From Stercorarius parasiticus (taxonomy: Eukaryota; Chordata; Aves; Charadriiformes; Stercorariidae): a stretch of 64,000 bases of DNA. Of the stretch, positions 49,341 through 61,708 are shown piece after piece. The stretch is from contig VWZL01000355.1 of NCBI GenBank assembly GCA_013396915.1, positions 645,885 to 709,884 on the forward strand. Direction: 5' to 3'. The position numbers and the translations under genes are program-made. The notes below the pieces were generated by a model, which did not search any database, was not told where the DNA came from, and was given only the letters and a program-made list of their open reading frames with translations. Positions within the stretch are counted from its first letter, which is position 1. Each line of letters opens with the position of its first letter.

Positions 49341-52300
49341 CTGCTCCACCCACCCTCTGTTGGGGATCTATTTCATCATTACGGCAAAGCTTAAATTTCA
49401 CCCGGGCTGCTGAGAAGCCTTGAATTACAACTTCTGGGTTTTGGGGGTTTTTTTGTTGGTTTTTTAAATTATATTCACTGATCTGAAGGGAACCTATAGT
49501 TTATACGTTTAGTTTTCATTCCTCAGTCCTATATCTATAAGCTTAGGAGGGGTTTACGCACCTGAACACTCTCTTTTTTTTTCCAGCTACAGCAATTGTT
49601 ATAAAAAAAAAAAAGATATGAATGTCACCTGACCTTACTTTGATGATACTAAAACAAACTCATTTTGAGTGGGACAACTTGTCAAGCTATCGAGAGCGTT
49701 CCCAAGCTCCCTCATTATTTACCACTTCATCAGCCCTCTGTCATCTCGACGCTTTGTCTGCAATGAGTTTGCACCGCTTCTAGATAAAAGTATTGAATCG
49801 CTTCTGCCTGCTTCTAATCCATGCAGACCCCAGTTACAGGGGAAAAAAAAATAATAAAAAAAAAAAATCTAATGGTTATTCTACAGTAACTACATCTTCA
49901 GCTGTGTCGGTCAGTTTTTAATCCGATAAATGTGAACTTCCCTGATACGGTACCACTAATTCTTTTACGGAATACAATGCAAACTAGGTTAAACGCCTTA
50001 CAAAAATCTGCTGGACTAAGTATGTATCAAGCTCACCACTTCCTTTACCACCTAAATTTGTAATCTCATCATGATTAAACAAGTCTTGCTTGGCAAGAGC
50101 CTATTTCCGTAAGCTGTGCTCTCTGGTGCTCGTTCTATTCCCGTCCTTTTGTTCTGTATTAATTGAATACTGTATTAGATCCACAACTGACGTCACGCTA
50201 ACCAAGCTGGAAATATTCAGATGATGTGTGGACTTCGATGTGGAGGGTGGTTCTTTTTAAATATTTAATCATGTTGCCATTTCTGAATCACTATTAGAGA
50301 TCTTATCATCTCCATCTACCAGTGGGCCTGTAACGCTGCAAAGGTTTCTTCTTCCAAATCGACGTAAGAACATCCCTCTGCCAGGCATAGTTCTTTCTCA
50401 CTATTTTTAGATTCCATGTCACTTTGCCAGGTAATTTCCTTTTTTGTCCCTTTTTGCATTGCTTTTTTTTCTTTTTATTTCTAATTTTTTCCTTTACTTC
50501 TCCACTGAACTACAATGGACTTCAAGCTAGGAGTGGTTCTTTTTTTTTCTCCCCCCCTCCCCCCGCCCCCGACTTGCTGAATTGTAGCATTTTGGTGGGA
50601 AGGCCCTCCAAGCTCCAAACTCCACTCACGTATTACTCTCAAATTTTCCTTTCAACTGATTTTTATCTTTCAACTTCTTTCACTTTAAGACATTTACCTT
50701 TTTGAAGCATTAAGTACACAGGGACTGCCTCCTGTCTACATCGACTGTAATCTAGCCAGAGTCAGTGATCCTTAAGCAACCAACAACTTCCATTTCACTG
50801 ATTAATTTACCTTCATTCTTCATAAAAAAGGTCCAAAATTGAGTTACATGGTGGAAGGTACAACAGCTTTTGTGTTACAAAATTACCACTGACACTTTCA
50901 GAGATAACCAAGATGTCATCCAGCTTAAAGAAGACCTCCTTACTGCCATAGGATAATATTGCATCATTCTTAAGCGCATCATGTGCTGGTATCTCTCAGA
51001 GACATGAAACTGAGCTGGGTTGTCCACAGGTCTGAACCTGAAGACATAGTGATTTCTTATATTCCATGATTTGCAGACAGAGTAGTTTTTATTCATTGCA
51101 TGGTCATTATCTATTTAGATAACCCAGCAGATAAATCACTAATACCTAAAAGGTGTGGAAAGGTGCTCTCACAAAAAAGCAGGCATTTGGTTAAAAGAAA
51201 TTTCTGTAACTCCAGGCTCCATGTGGTCGCTTATTATATCTCTCGTTTAACCACAGTTTTGGATATGCACAGGATTCCTGCCCTGAGCTTGACTGCTCTC
51301 AGCTCCTGAATTTGGAGACACAGCGTATCTACTCTTGGCACCGTAACATTGTCACAACCTCTTGTCAATGCACTTGGGGCGATGAGGCATGACTAGGTTT
51401 GAACATGGAAAAGCTTGGCCCATTCCGCAGCTCATGAGCACACACCATTTTCCTAAACAAAGTGTTTTAGCCCTAACCAAGCCAGGCTAACAGCAAGCAA
51501 AAAGAAAGGAAAAAGCTTAAGTCATGAACTCAGCACCCTGAAGTCCACTGTTCTTGTCCCAGTGTAGATGGGGTCTATGTATCTTCATATTCTTAGAGAA
51601 AAACAAAATCAATTATTCCTTGAGATGACATCTGATTAATGTGATACAAACTCCCAAACTCTTACTGCAATTACCACATGAAGAGTGTCTACTGTCCCAT
51701 CCTGCCACTGACAGCAAACTCCTCAAGGAATCTCTGACTGTTGTGATAGGTCCAAAGAACAAAGAGACTTTTGAAATAATAGGGAAAGTGTAAGGAAAGT
51801 TGAATTTTTTAAAAGTATATCTGAAAGCAACTGGATGTTCTGATTCTCCCAGAACATGCTACACTCAGCACTGCTTCCAGACCATATGTTAAATACTAAA
51901 ATGCAATTAATTTGGTGAAACTCTGAAATGGCATTGGTCCTAGCTGTGTTATCGTCTCCAGCGAGAACGTCACATTAGGATGGGAGTTGTCTTCTGGAAA
52001 CTCTGGTGTTGGCACAGGACACGTACCCCAGCGTCAGGGGACAACTTGCTGAAGGTTTGCAAAACCCACCTCCCTTCCTGCAGTCGCTAATTTCCATAAA
52101 CACAATCTCCTGAGCACCTTGAGCTTTGTATTATAAACCCTATTGTCTAGCATCTGGGTAAGAGGCGTTCACACGTATCTCTCCTCCACCTTCCTCTTTT
52201 CTGCTTATGATTCTGTAAGAACATCCGTGGCAGAGGGCAAGCCCACCTTCCACTAAGTTTGCTAAATTAGGCTGATATCTCGAAAATGGTTGTAAGCTTT

Positions 52301-55300
52301 TCCCCTTTTCTTCTTTATCTGTTGCTGCAGAGACAGCCTGCAAGAACAGATTTCATTTCTGAAGCTGGCCAGCAGTAAGTTTTGTCCTGAACTGTATTTA
52401 TTTTTGTGTTTCCAAAAGTTTCCAGTCAGAGTATCAAGTTTAGTTCTTATCAGATAATTACACAGCACTTGCCTCCTGAGGCAATTTTAAATCAATCTCG
52501 GGAAAGGCAGTAACTATACACTGTAGATAATTATAGTCCATTAAAGTACCTTAAGATTAGATTCAGAGATCACTAATCACACAAGGTCATAAATGTACTG
52601 CACCTTTCTGTGGTGGTGTCTGAATTTTGATATGTAGCCCTTTCACAGGAAAAAAATATTTTCCAGGTTTTTTTATTGAGCAAAATATCAGAGGCAAATA
52701 GCAAACTAATTTTAAAAAAGCTAAATTATTGCCCTAAAAGTGATTTCAGCTCTAACCAGTCAATCACAGAGAGAAAATCAGAGCATAAAGCAAGACTGTC
52801 ATTTTAATGTTACTCTTGACAAAACATGTCATATTTTATATTTAAAATAATGTCTAACCAAACGCCTTCCTTACTTCAGGAAAATGGCTCCTTTAATTGC
52901 TGTGAGAGGTGTGTGAAGCGTGCTTGACAAGTATTTGATTAAATGAAGAAGCTTCCTTGCGAGTCGCACTGATCAGAAATTCTCCAAGCATTTTCCCTAT
53001 GGCAAAACATCATTTTTGCTTGAGAAATATAAAATCCATTAAGAAAATCAAAGCAAATCTATCTGAGGTCAGATTACCCTGAGTTGAAACACTCCCTTCA
53101 TTCTTTGATCCCATAGTGAATTGTACCTGGGATGTGCCCTAACCATTTAATGCCTTTTGCTGTGGTTGTTGGTGATCACCAGCAACGGCCATGGGGGTTG
53201 TTGCTCTTCTAGTGGTGTTGTCATTGTGTCGGTGCCAAGGTCCCAAGCACTGCAATGCCAATAGGCTCTCTGGGAGGTTCCAGGCTGCTGACTTGTCCAA
53301 AGAACAACCACAGCCTGGTTTAGAGGCAACAACTTGGACAGATTTACTGAACCCAAGCAAAGTTGCAGGTTTGGTCTAGCAACTTTTAACTCAAAGGTAA
53401 GACACGTGTCTGGGAAAAATGGAATGACATAAAACTCCAAAAGGCTTCAATTAAGATCACGATGGTCATTGCCAGGTCTTTATCCTCTTTTGTGCCATGA
53501 CAAGATGGCTTATGTAAGACATTTCATCCTTATCTTTGTTTTATGGGAACCTTGTCTGAGATTTTCTCATTCCATCCTTATCTAGATCCTCTTACACCTG
53601 GTACAACATCTCTTGCCTCCCAACCTGCTCAGGTTGCACATCAAGTACCCTCAGGTTGATACTTGCAACTTCAGCTTACGTAAACTTCAGTTCCCCTGGC
53701 AGGTTTGCTAGTAGGGCTAACTTTCATCAATGCCTTTTATGAGTAACACTTATGAGTAACACATAACACATAGCTACAGTATCATGGGAGGGATGTCCAC
53801 ATGTGATTCCTGCCCTCAGAGGGCAATTAAATATGCCTCAGTGTGTGTGGTTAGCCATTTACCAGATCACTGTAAAAGGACATAGTTCCTCCATAACTCG
53901 GTGATTAAGCAGTTTTAGCTCTGCCTTGCAGCAAGAGTCTCCAGAAGCATTTCAGAGGTACCTGCCTCTATACTGAACATCTTCTGCTGAAGCCCTGCAG
54001 CTTCTGACCTCCTTGGACACCCCTGAAGGCCACCAAGGACGTGAGCCTTCTGATTCATACCTTCAGCTGCCCAAAATTCAAAGAAGGAGCGTAAAAGACA
54101 ATGAAAGGTAAAGACTTACCATTCAGTCAAAACCAAATCTTGACCCGATGCAGCTGTAACCCAGTGTTGCTAATCCCACAGCTACATGGTGAGAGGTTCC
54201 TCACATCCTCACACGACTCAAATCAGAGCTCAGAGGAGACATCAGACAATTGTAGGCCGGCGTGGATTACTATATGACTGAGTTAAAACAAAATGTTTCA
54301 ATGATTTCCCGCTGATCTTTTAAAGGCCTATTCTTCCTACAAATACTTTAAACTTTTTGTCCCAGTACAAGATGAAAAGTAAGTATTAAAAATAGAAGAA
54401 TCTGCCTTGGGACAAACAACCTGGTTTTGTACTGGCCCCATTTACTAGCATCACAGAAAACAAGAATTTCTTCTGTATGACATTTAGCGCCACCCGGAAC
54501 AAGTCACCCTTTACTGGGGACTTTCCAGACATGTATGATTGTAGTTTCTCAGGTTTTCAATAGGCTATTGCTGCTATCTCCGGCTCCATGAAGAAGTCTT
54601 ACACTGAGTACTAGTTCTCGAGGACAAATTGCGTGCTTGTTCCAAAGCCCCAGCCCTCTAGATGAGTTCTATTCAGGGTTGTCCCTTCTGTAATATTTGA
54701 TGTCAAAACAACAATATAGGGTTCACAAGGGTTCTTCCAGAGTTTCAGAAAACTGCCCACATCCAAACCAGAAAAAAAGGGGTAATTATAAACATAAAAA
54801 CCCTCTAAATATATTTACCTGCCTCACCCAGTGTATTGTGTTCATTGAGACAAAGTCAGAATCTCTGAAATACTTTAAATTACTTTCTTTGGAATCACGG
54901 TATCTAACTTCCTCATAATACAAGAAAACTTCAGACTTTGGGTGCTGTCACAGAAAGAAACTGTCTTCAGAGCCACGGAGGAAGGTTCCTTGACCCATCC
55001 TGTGTATCCAGACCTGAGTCTCTCGGAGTTTCCCCATGGCTCATCACAAGGGTATTCATCCCACCCAACGCCAGGCAATTCATCTGAGCTAGTTGCTTGC
55101 ACTGCTGCTACAGACATTGCAGAGAAACAGGCACTCTCAGAGAGTAATCACCTAATTTTCTTAGACATCTCCTCCAGAATGAGATTAATTTGTGATACAG
55201 TAGCTTTCTAACCTCAGTCAGAATCTGTGAAGTGTAGGTGCAGAAATATCCGAAAACTGCTGACTTCTTTCACATGCAGAGAACTGGCTCATTAATTTTG

Positions 55301-56484
55301 GTTTGCACATAATTAAAGGACGCTAAGAAAATCTGAAATGATGTGGCTTTCGATATTCTTACAGTGAGGTAGCTAACACAAAGAATGTGACAGTATTTTT
55401 ACCAAAAATGCCTGCTTTTGAGGGCCAGTATAAATTGGTTGTAAGAATACAGTACATGCAATAACTCATTCTTGTAAGGGTCAGAAATCAGAAATCTTCT
55501 ATACATGGCAAAGAAGATTTGTATGCAAGATCACAAACCAGTGTTTCAAAACAATGAAAATAAGATGATTTCTTAAATTTTATTCCAATAACTCACACAC
55601 ACACTCAACGTTGCAAACATGAGCGGCTCCACTCATCAGTAAAGCTGCTCAACAGAAGGCTCAGATCTGCAGACAAGTCATTATGAGATTGGGAGCTGAG
55701 TTACCACAACGTCAAAAGAGGAACACAGAGAAATCAATTTTCTACGTTTTTCTTTAAGATCTGAATTATCTCAAAAATACTAACTGCTTTAACTTTCAAA
55801 ACTGGGCTTTAGGATGCTCACCTGCAATATATTATTCATCATGAGTATTATAAACATTACATGGTAATGACTGAAGTCCCTTGGTGAGATCAGGGTTGCA
55901 CCATGTTTGCTCTATATATTTCAGTAGGAAAAAATCCCATTCCCTAAAATGTTTACGGTCTTTGAGAGACAAGGCAGATGAAAGGTAGAGGAGAAATAGA
56001 CACAATTAAGTAATAAGCCAATGAGTAAATAGCAGGTCTGTGATGAATCAGCAGTAGAATCAAGGCCTCTCACATCCCAAATCAGTATCTTATACACAAA
56101 ACCATTATACTCTAATTAAAAATCTTTATCAGTAGTAATTGAATGTAGCATAAACCTGGGATGAGTCTGGTATCCTGAGAACAAAATTTATCCTGGAACA
56201 CAACGCCATTTGCTGAACATTAAAGAAATTACCGCTGTGGTGCTAACAAGGCTCCACTGAAGGAAACAGGAAACCTCATGCTGCAAGCTACTGTCTCAAG
56301 CTCTCTGCAGACTTCGGCACACACGGCTTTTCCATTACGTTTATTACATTACATTGCATACTTACGTTTGAGTCACGTTTAAAAGGTTTTCTCCGCAATG
56401 CTTTAACTATGTATTTGCAAACGACAGTCAAGACCTGAGGGATCAACAGAAAAGTCCATCACTTCAGCAACCGTCATGTCAGGG
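49341..56484. other. Non-coding DNA
   Basis: No gene was recognised. Low-complexity T/C-rich sequence lies at about 50425-50572 and A-runs near 49600 and 49845. A full CRE palindrome TGACGTCA lies at 50188-50195. The unit TTATGAGTAACAC is tandemly doubled at 53737-53762. The region 53140-54160 is compositionally distinct and may contain an old LTR, but I found no TG...CA pair with target duplications. Confidence 0.5.
53737..53762 (+). repeat. 13-bp tandem duplication
   Basis: TTATGAGTAACAC at 53737-53749 is repeated exactly at 53750-53762, giving a short slippage duplication. Confidence 0.95.
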
Positions 56485-56549
56485 GAAGAAGAAGAAGAAG
56501 CAGAAGAAGAAGAAGCAGAAGCAGAAGAAGAAGGAGAAAGAGAAAGAGA
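56485..56549 (+). repeat. Purine-rich GAA/GCA/GAGAAA low-complexity tract
   Basis: An imperfect trinucleotide array of GAA units interrupted by GCA, ending in GAGAAA repeats. It is nearly pure purine on the plus strand. Interruptions suggest it is old and stable compared with the perfect GAAGA array at 31768. Confidence 0.95.
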
Positions 56550-58600
56550 TAAGCCAAAAATAAAAATAAAAAGAAACTGCATATTGAAACACAGGCAGAA
56601 AGATTAAGGGCCAGGTCTTAGAGAAGGGAAGTGAGCACTGTACCACATGGAGGTGTGGAATGCAGGACCCAGTGTGAGGTCAGGAGCACTCTAAGACCTT
56701 CAGAGGCTCTGCACAAACTCCAATGATCTTTGGCGGCCCTTTATTTGGAATCAGCTAAGAAACTGAGGACTGAAATAAAACCCCATCTTCCTCCCATGCC
56801 TTTACTCATGACTGGAGAAGTACTTTTGTCAGTGACTCTAGAGAAAAAAAAACAAACACCAAAAATAACCATACACTATACCCATTTACCCAGAAGTGGG
56901 AATGTTCAGTTTCCTATTCCACCCAAGTGAAATCAAGCCTATTCTACTAAGTGACCAGGAAACATGATTTTCACCTTGTCCAACACAAAACAGAAAAAAC
57001 CCTTCAAGATAACTGGGCACAAAGAGAGAGCGACCACGCAAGCTGGGGCCTGGCTTTGCAAGGCAGTGGCTGACACACTCATGTGAGTCCTGACCGGCCC
57101 CATTCCTTGCTCCAAAGGCTATTTAGGTATTTCAGCTAATTACTGTACAATTTGAAAGACTTTTACAGTCTTGCAGGCTTCTCATGTTTGTATAATCAAA
57201 TTCACGTTTGCTGAGGCTGCGCTGAAGGCGGGGTCACTACCTTTGCTTCTTGCTTCCTGCAGAAAGGCAAGCAGCAGTCAAACACAGTGGAAAGATAACA
57301 GTATTTAGCATGGGCACCTTTCACTTCAGCAGAGAGTTATACAATCTCCACTTTCATACCATTTAATTTAAATACATCCCATGTAATGGAATCTTGGTAT
57401 TTCAATATCACGTCGCTGGTAAATGAAACCCTCATCTCATTCAGTAAGAACAATGTTTGCCTTTGGCCTAGAGCGGAGAAGAGTGATTGAAGCACTTGGG
57501 AATTCATTTCAAAGTGCTGTGGAATGCATTACCACGGCCACATCCTCTCCTGCAGAAAACACCCACAAACAGTGTCAGTCGATAGGGTGCAGTTTTTGAA
57601 AGCGTGTGTTAGCAATTGTCAGGAACTAAATGGGAGCCTAAAGGAATGATTAATTAGGAGTACAGCCAGCAAATTGCCACTAATGGTGAACATGAATAAC
57701 ACTTGTCTCAACAAGCATTTATGATTTCCTTTCATATTGTCAGAGAAAAAGCCCAGCAAAGGACCAATTTTCAAAGTTTTTACTCACTTTGATTGGATCA
57801 TTCATACAGTTCTTGATCCCCTCTAATTCCACCAGACAGCAATATCTTCCCCTCTACAATGCAGTGGCAGAATCATTGTTAAAAACTAAGATGGTCAAGA
57901 GAACAAGAAATGGAGGGGATATGTTGGAGGCAGAAGCTGGGGAAATGTTTATCACCTATAGCCACACTGCATCAAACTGGAGGAAGAGGAAAAGGTCAGT
58001 GGTTAATGATCAGGATAGTCTTTTCCATGCTGAACAATTCACAGAAGGTAGAGTTTCTCCACCTTGTAGGTAAGGAAGTGCATATGATCCATAGGATGGA
58101 GCGTTTGTCTCAGGTCAGTAGCACTCAGATACACTGGAAAACATCTATTTTTTAAATATTTTAAGAGTTTTTCTCAAGAAAACTCAAAATCGAAAGGGTT
58201 TGATCATTATGCTATTGAGTCTTGCTTTTTGGTACCTATTTAGTTAATTTTTTATGACAAAATAAAACTTTGGCGAGTTCAGCACTACAGTAAATAAGAT
58301 GCTACTTGCTGTGAATAACTATCCAAATGTTGTTAATATTTCCATGGTAAAAATAAACACTTCCTTTGCTGTTATGTTAAAAAGTATCTTTAAAAAGACT
58401 TGTGAGAAATTATATATGAATATGTACATACATATAGTAAGGCAAAGATTTTTCAGAAGTGACGACAGATGTAAACACACAACCTCTCCCAGATGAATGG
58501 AGCAGTACAAAACGTTTCTGTCCCCCCTTGTTTATTGCTCCTCTCTTTGCAGTTACCCTACAGTGGGCACTCAAGAACATCAAAATTGTTTGGGGCTTTT
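56550..58600. other. Non-coding DNA with an enhancer-like patch
   Basis: No gene was recognised. Frames at 57789-58155 are two shifted readings of the same bases and lack splice context. The part at 57595-57775 is listed separately. Confidence 0.5.
57595..57775. promoter_or_regulatory. Possible conserved non-coding element
   Basis: High-complexity sequence dense in homeodomain-like sites: GATTAATTAGGAG with TAATTA at 57651-57656, CACTAATGGTGAAC and GAATAACACTTG, with AATT-centred words (AGCAATTGTC, AAATTGCC). No repeat or coding frame explains it. The call is by composition only. Confidence 0.25.
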
Positions 58601-59422
58601 CAGAATGACCGACCTGGACGAGCTGGAGAGGTGGACCTGTGCAAACTTCATGAAGTTCAACAAGGGCAAGGTCCTGCACTTGGGTCGGGTCAATCCTCAT
58701 TATCAATACAGGCTGGGGGATGAGGTGATAGAGAGCAGCCCTGCAGAAAAGGACCTGGGGGTACTGGTGGGTGAAAAGCTGGACACGAGCCAACAATGTG
58801 TGCTTGCATCCCAGAAGGCCAATGGCATCCTGGGCTGCATCAAAAGAAGCGTGGCCAGCAGATCCAGAGAGGTGACTCTTCCCCTCTGCTCTGGTGAGAC
58901 CCCACCTGGAGTACTGTGTCCAGCTCTGGAGCCCTCAGCACAAGAAGGACATGGACCTGTTGTAGTGGGGCCAGAGGAGGGCCACGAAGATGATCAGAGG
59001 GCTGGAGCCCCTCTGCTGTGAGGACAGGCTGAGAGAGTTGGGGGTGTTCAGCCTGGAGAAAAGGCTCCTGGGAGACTTTATAGCCCCGTCCAGTACCTAA
59101 AGGGGGCTACAGGAAGGATGGAGAGTGGCTATTTGCAAGGGCATGTAGCGATAGGACGAGGGGCAATGGTTTAAACTAGAGCAGGGTAGGTTTAGATGAG
59201 ACATTAGGAAGAAGTTCTTTACACTGAGGGTGGTGAGACACTGGCCCAGGTTGCCCAGAGAGGTGGTGGAGGCCCCATCCCTGAAGACATTCAAGGCCAA
59301 GCTGGATGAGGCTCTGAGCAATCTGATCTAGTTGAAGATGTCCCTGCTCATGGCAGGGGGTTGGACTAGATGGCCTTTAAAGGTCCCTTCCAACCCAACA
59401 CATTCTATGATTCTATGATTCT
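58601..59422 (+). mobile_element. CR1 retroposon, longest copy, 5'-truncated with frameshift
   Basis: About 820 bp of CR1 with the C-terminal third of the polymerase frame and the full 3' UTR. Reading along the strand: [20 protein letters not shown], then [29 protein letters not shown] and LPLC. A 5-base deletion relative to the copy at 28893 (CTGCTCTGG against CTGCTCCACTCTGG, near 58890) then throws the rest, from [13 protein letters not shown] on, into another frame. The 3' UTR ends CCTTCCAACCCAACACATTC and two ATTCTATG units. The element is dead. Its 3' UTR differs from that of the copies at 10256, 28893 and 42785, so it is probably a related subfamily. Confidence 0.95.
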
Positions 59423-61516
59423 CTCACAGCATAGCTATTCCAGGTTGTAAAGCCCTGCGGTGTCCTGTTGTTCAATAGGCTCCTCGTACACCATACAAGA
59501 TCATGGCTCTCGTCTCCAGGTCATGGCGGCAGGTGCCACAATCTTTGGAGCATTTACAAAACGAAAAAGTAGACAACCTGCATAATTACAGCAATTGTGA
59601 TAACAACTAGCCATGATGAACATTTTTTCAAGGGAATCAGATTGGTTTTACAACTAAAATGTTACAGAATAAAAGCTTACATGGCAAACTGTGATTTAAA
59701 GGGAGGGAAGAAATCTAATACTGATAAGCTAGGTATGCAGTAAAAACACTCCTGTCTTGACTGCTTCCCAGAGATCCTTTTTATCACGTAACCTAAGGAA
59801 TATGTGATGAATACAGCTAAAAAAAGAAACATACCCAAAATATCAACAGAACACCTGAAAATGAGAACCAAAGGACTCCTTCAAAGTGTGTTCACAACAG
59901 AGAACAGACAAAAAGGAGTTCAGACTGTCTCAATTAACTTCAGGGGAAGAGAGCTGGGTTTGCGGATTTTTTTTTTAAAGGAAGATAATAAAGTACACGT
60001 ATAATATTGTTCTGCCTTTTGAAGGGGCTGAAGGATAAAGACCTTGTAGCAGCCAACTGTGAATTAAAGAGAAATGAGAAGCAATCAAACTATAGCAATG
60101 GCCTTAGGTAGTTTTCTTTTATTTATTTTTTTTTATTTCTGTAATACGTCTAACAATGTCTAAATGAAACATTCTTTAAAAGCTAAAGGTATTAACTCTT
60201 AATGAAAAAAAATCACTGGCACTAGAGGACTTCTGCCATCTGGCTAACACTCAGAATTTTAACAGAGATCCTAATTAGGTTTCATTACTTGAAAGAAGGC
60301 ACTAGGTGAGGTTTCTTTTATCTCCGAACTGAAGACTCCTGCAAAGCATGGGAAGGAAGCAGAGTGCAAGGGAGCCGAGAAACTTTCTCAGCTGATATGT
60401 GAAATCCACACTGGTTTTAAGGCAGCAACTTCTCGGTTATTTAAAAACAGGAGTTACAGAAAGTAGTCTTATAATGAAATCTGGATGGGGGATGCATGGA
60501 GGAGTTTGGGTTGTTCGATTTTTCTGGAACCTTCCTGTCTGCACTGGAGAAAACCTGTACTTCGTACATCATTATATTTAGTTCAAAAACAATGCAGTCT
60601 ACAGCCTTTGTGTCTTTCACAGTAGAAAATTCTGTAATCTAATTCCAAAGAAGACAATTGCTGTAGCCACAGCGAGTTGAAATTGTTCCAGCAACCAGAG
60701 CTAATCCTGTAAAAACCACTGAATATGAAAACAGCAGCCCTTCAAAGACTGCCTGCGAAAGCCAGCGCAGAGAAAACTGGCCACTGCTTTACACACATTC
60801 TGCTGCAATAGCTTTTGTAGGGTAAGTGGCTTCATTCCTGCATCAATACTTGCATAAATTAATCAAATCTGCAGGTTTTGTAAAGTAAAATGTATTCTGT
60901 ATGAAACACATTCGAAGGCAGGAGTGGTTGGAGGGAGATCAGAAAATTCACAGCTCACCTGACTATCCAAAGGCTCACTTAGATCAAGTCTAGGCACAGT
61001 TTGTGCATTTTACTCGCCAAACAGATCTGAAACCTATCGGTGGACACTAGTCTTCAGCTAAAAATACCACAACCGTCCTTTGGTGTATCTTTACCCGTCT
61101 TAGCTTTCTACAATATTTTCCTGAAATCGTAATGGCAAGGAAATGAAAAGGCAAATCATTTTATTCAGATGTTAAAAAAAAGTTAAAAAAGGAGAGAAAG
61201 ATTCAGACTACTCTATAGGTCTTAATGAATGCAGGATTTAATAAATTCCTCCATGAAGTCCTTTATAGACTCTTCCATAAAACAAATAGTTTTCATGTGA
61301 CAAGCCACTTAATTCGTCAATGAAGGGATTAATTTTGCACTACGAATTGTTTTTAGCTGGCTCATCTTCCCTGTACTGTATTATCCACCAAAAATAAATC
61401 CTCCTTCGTGTAAGGCAGCTGTTCTTGTGACCTCTTTAGTGCTATACTGAGTCGTTCAGAAGAGTGGGACCAAAAGTTACAAATGCAGGACATGGGTGGC
61501 AATCTCATGCTTTTAT
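59423..61516. other. Non-coding DNA
   Basis: No gene was recognised. T-rich runs occur near 59969 and 60117-60139. Frames are under 75 codons. Confidence 0.5.
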
Positions 61517-61674
61517 AGAGAGGTTGTGGAATCTCCATCCTTGGAAATATTCAGAAAGCAAGTGGACAAGGCTCGGAGCAAGCTAGAGGGACTTCAAAAT
61601 CAGCTGTGCTCTGCGTGAGGGAAGGAGCAGATGACCTCAGGAATCCCCTTCCAACCTAAAGAGTTCGAATGAAT
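61517..61674 (+). mobile_element. Old CR1 3' end fragment
   Basis: A diverged CR1 3' end: TATAGAGAGGTTGTGGAATC, TCCATCCTTGGAAATATTCA, GTGGACAAGGCTCGGAGCAA, then CAGATGACCTCAGGAATCCC and CTTCCAACCTAAAGAGTTCG. The word GTTGTGGAATCTCCATCCTTGG is typical of older avian CR1 subfamilies. The octamer tail is no longer recognisable. Confidence 0.8.
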
Positions 61675-61683
61675 GGCACGGAA

Positions 61684-61708
61684 ATGGAATAGGAATAGGA
61701 ATAGGAAT
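61684..61708 (+). repeat. Short hexanucleotide array (GGAATA)4
   Basis: Four units of GGAATA follow directly after the old CR1 end. Microsatellites often grow from CR1 tails; here the unit differs from the usual ATTCTATG, so the link is only suggestive. Confidence 0.85.

Noticed and set aside
48908..49423. 171-codon plus-strand frame
   Set aside because: It follows the CpG-rich patch, where stop codons are rare by composition. It shows low-complexity P/S/R-rich content and no recognised domain or splice sites.
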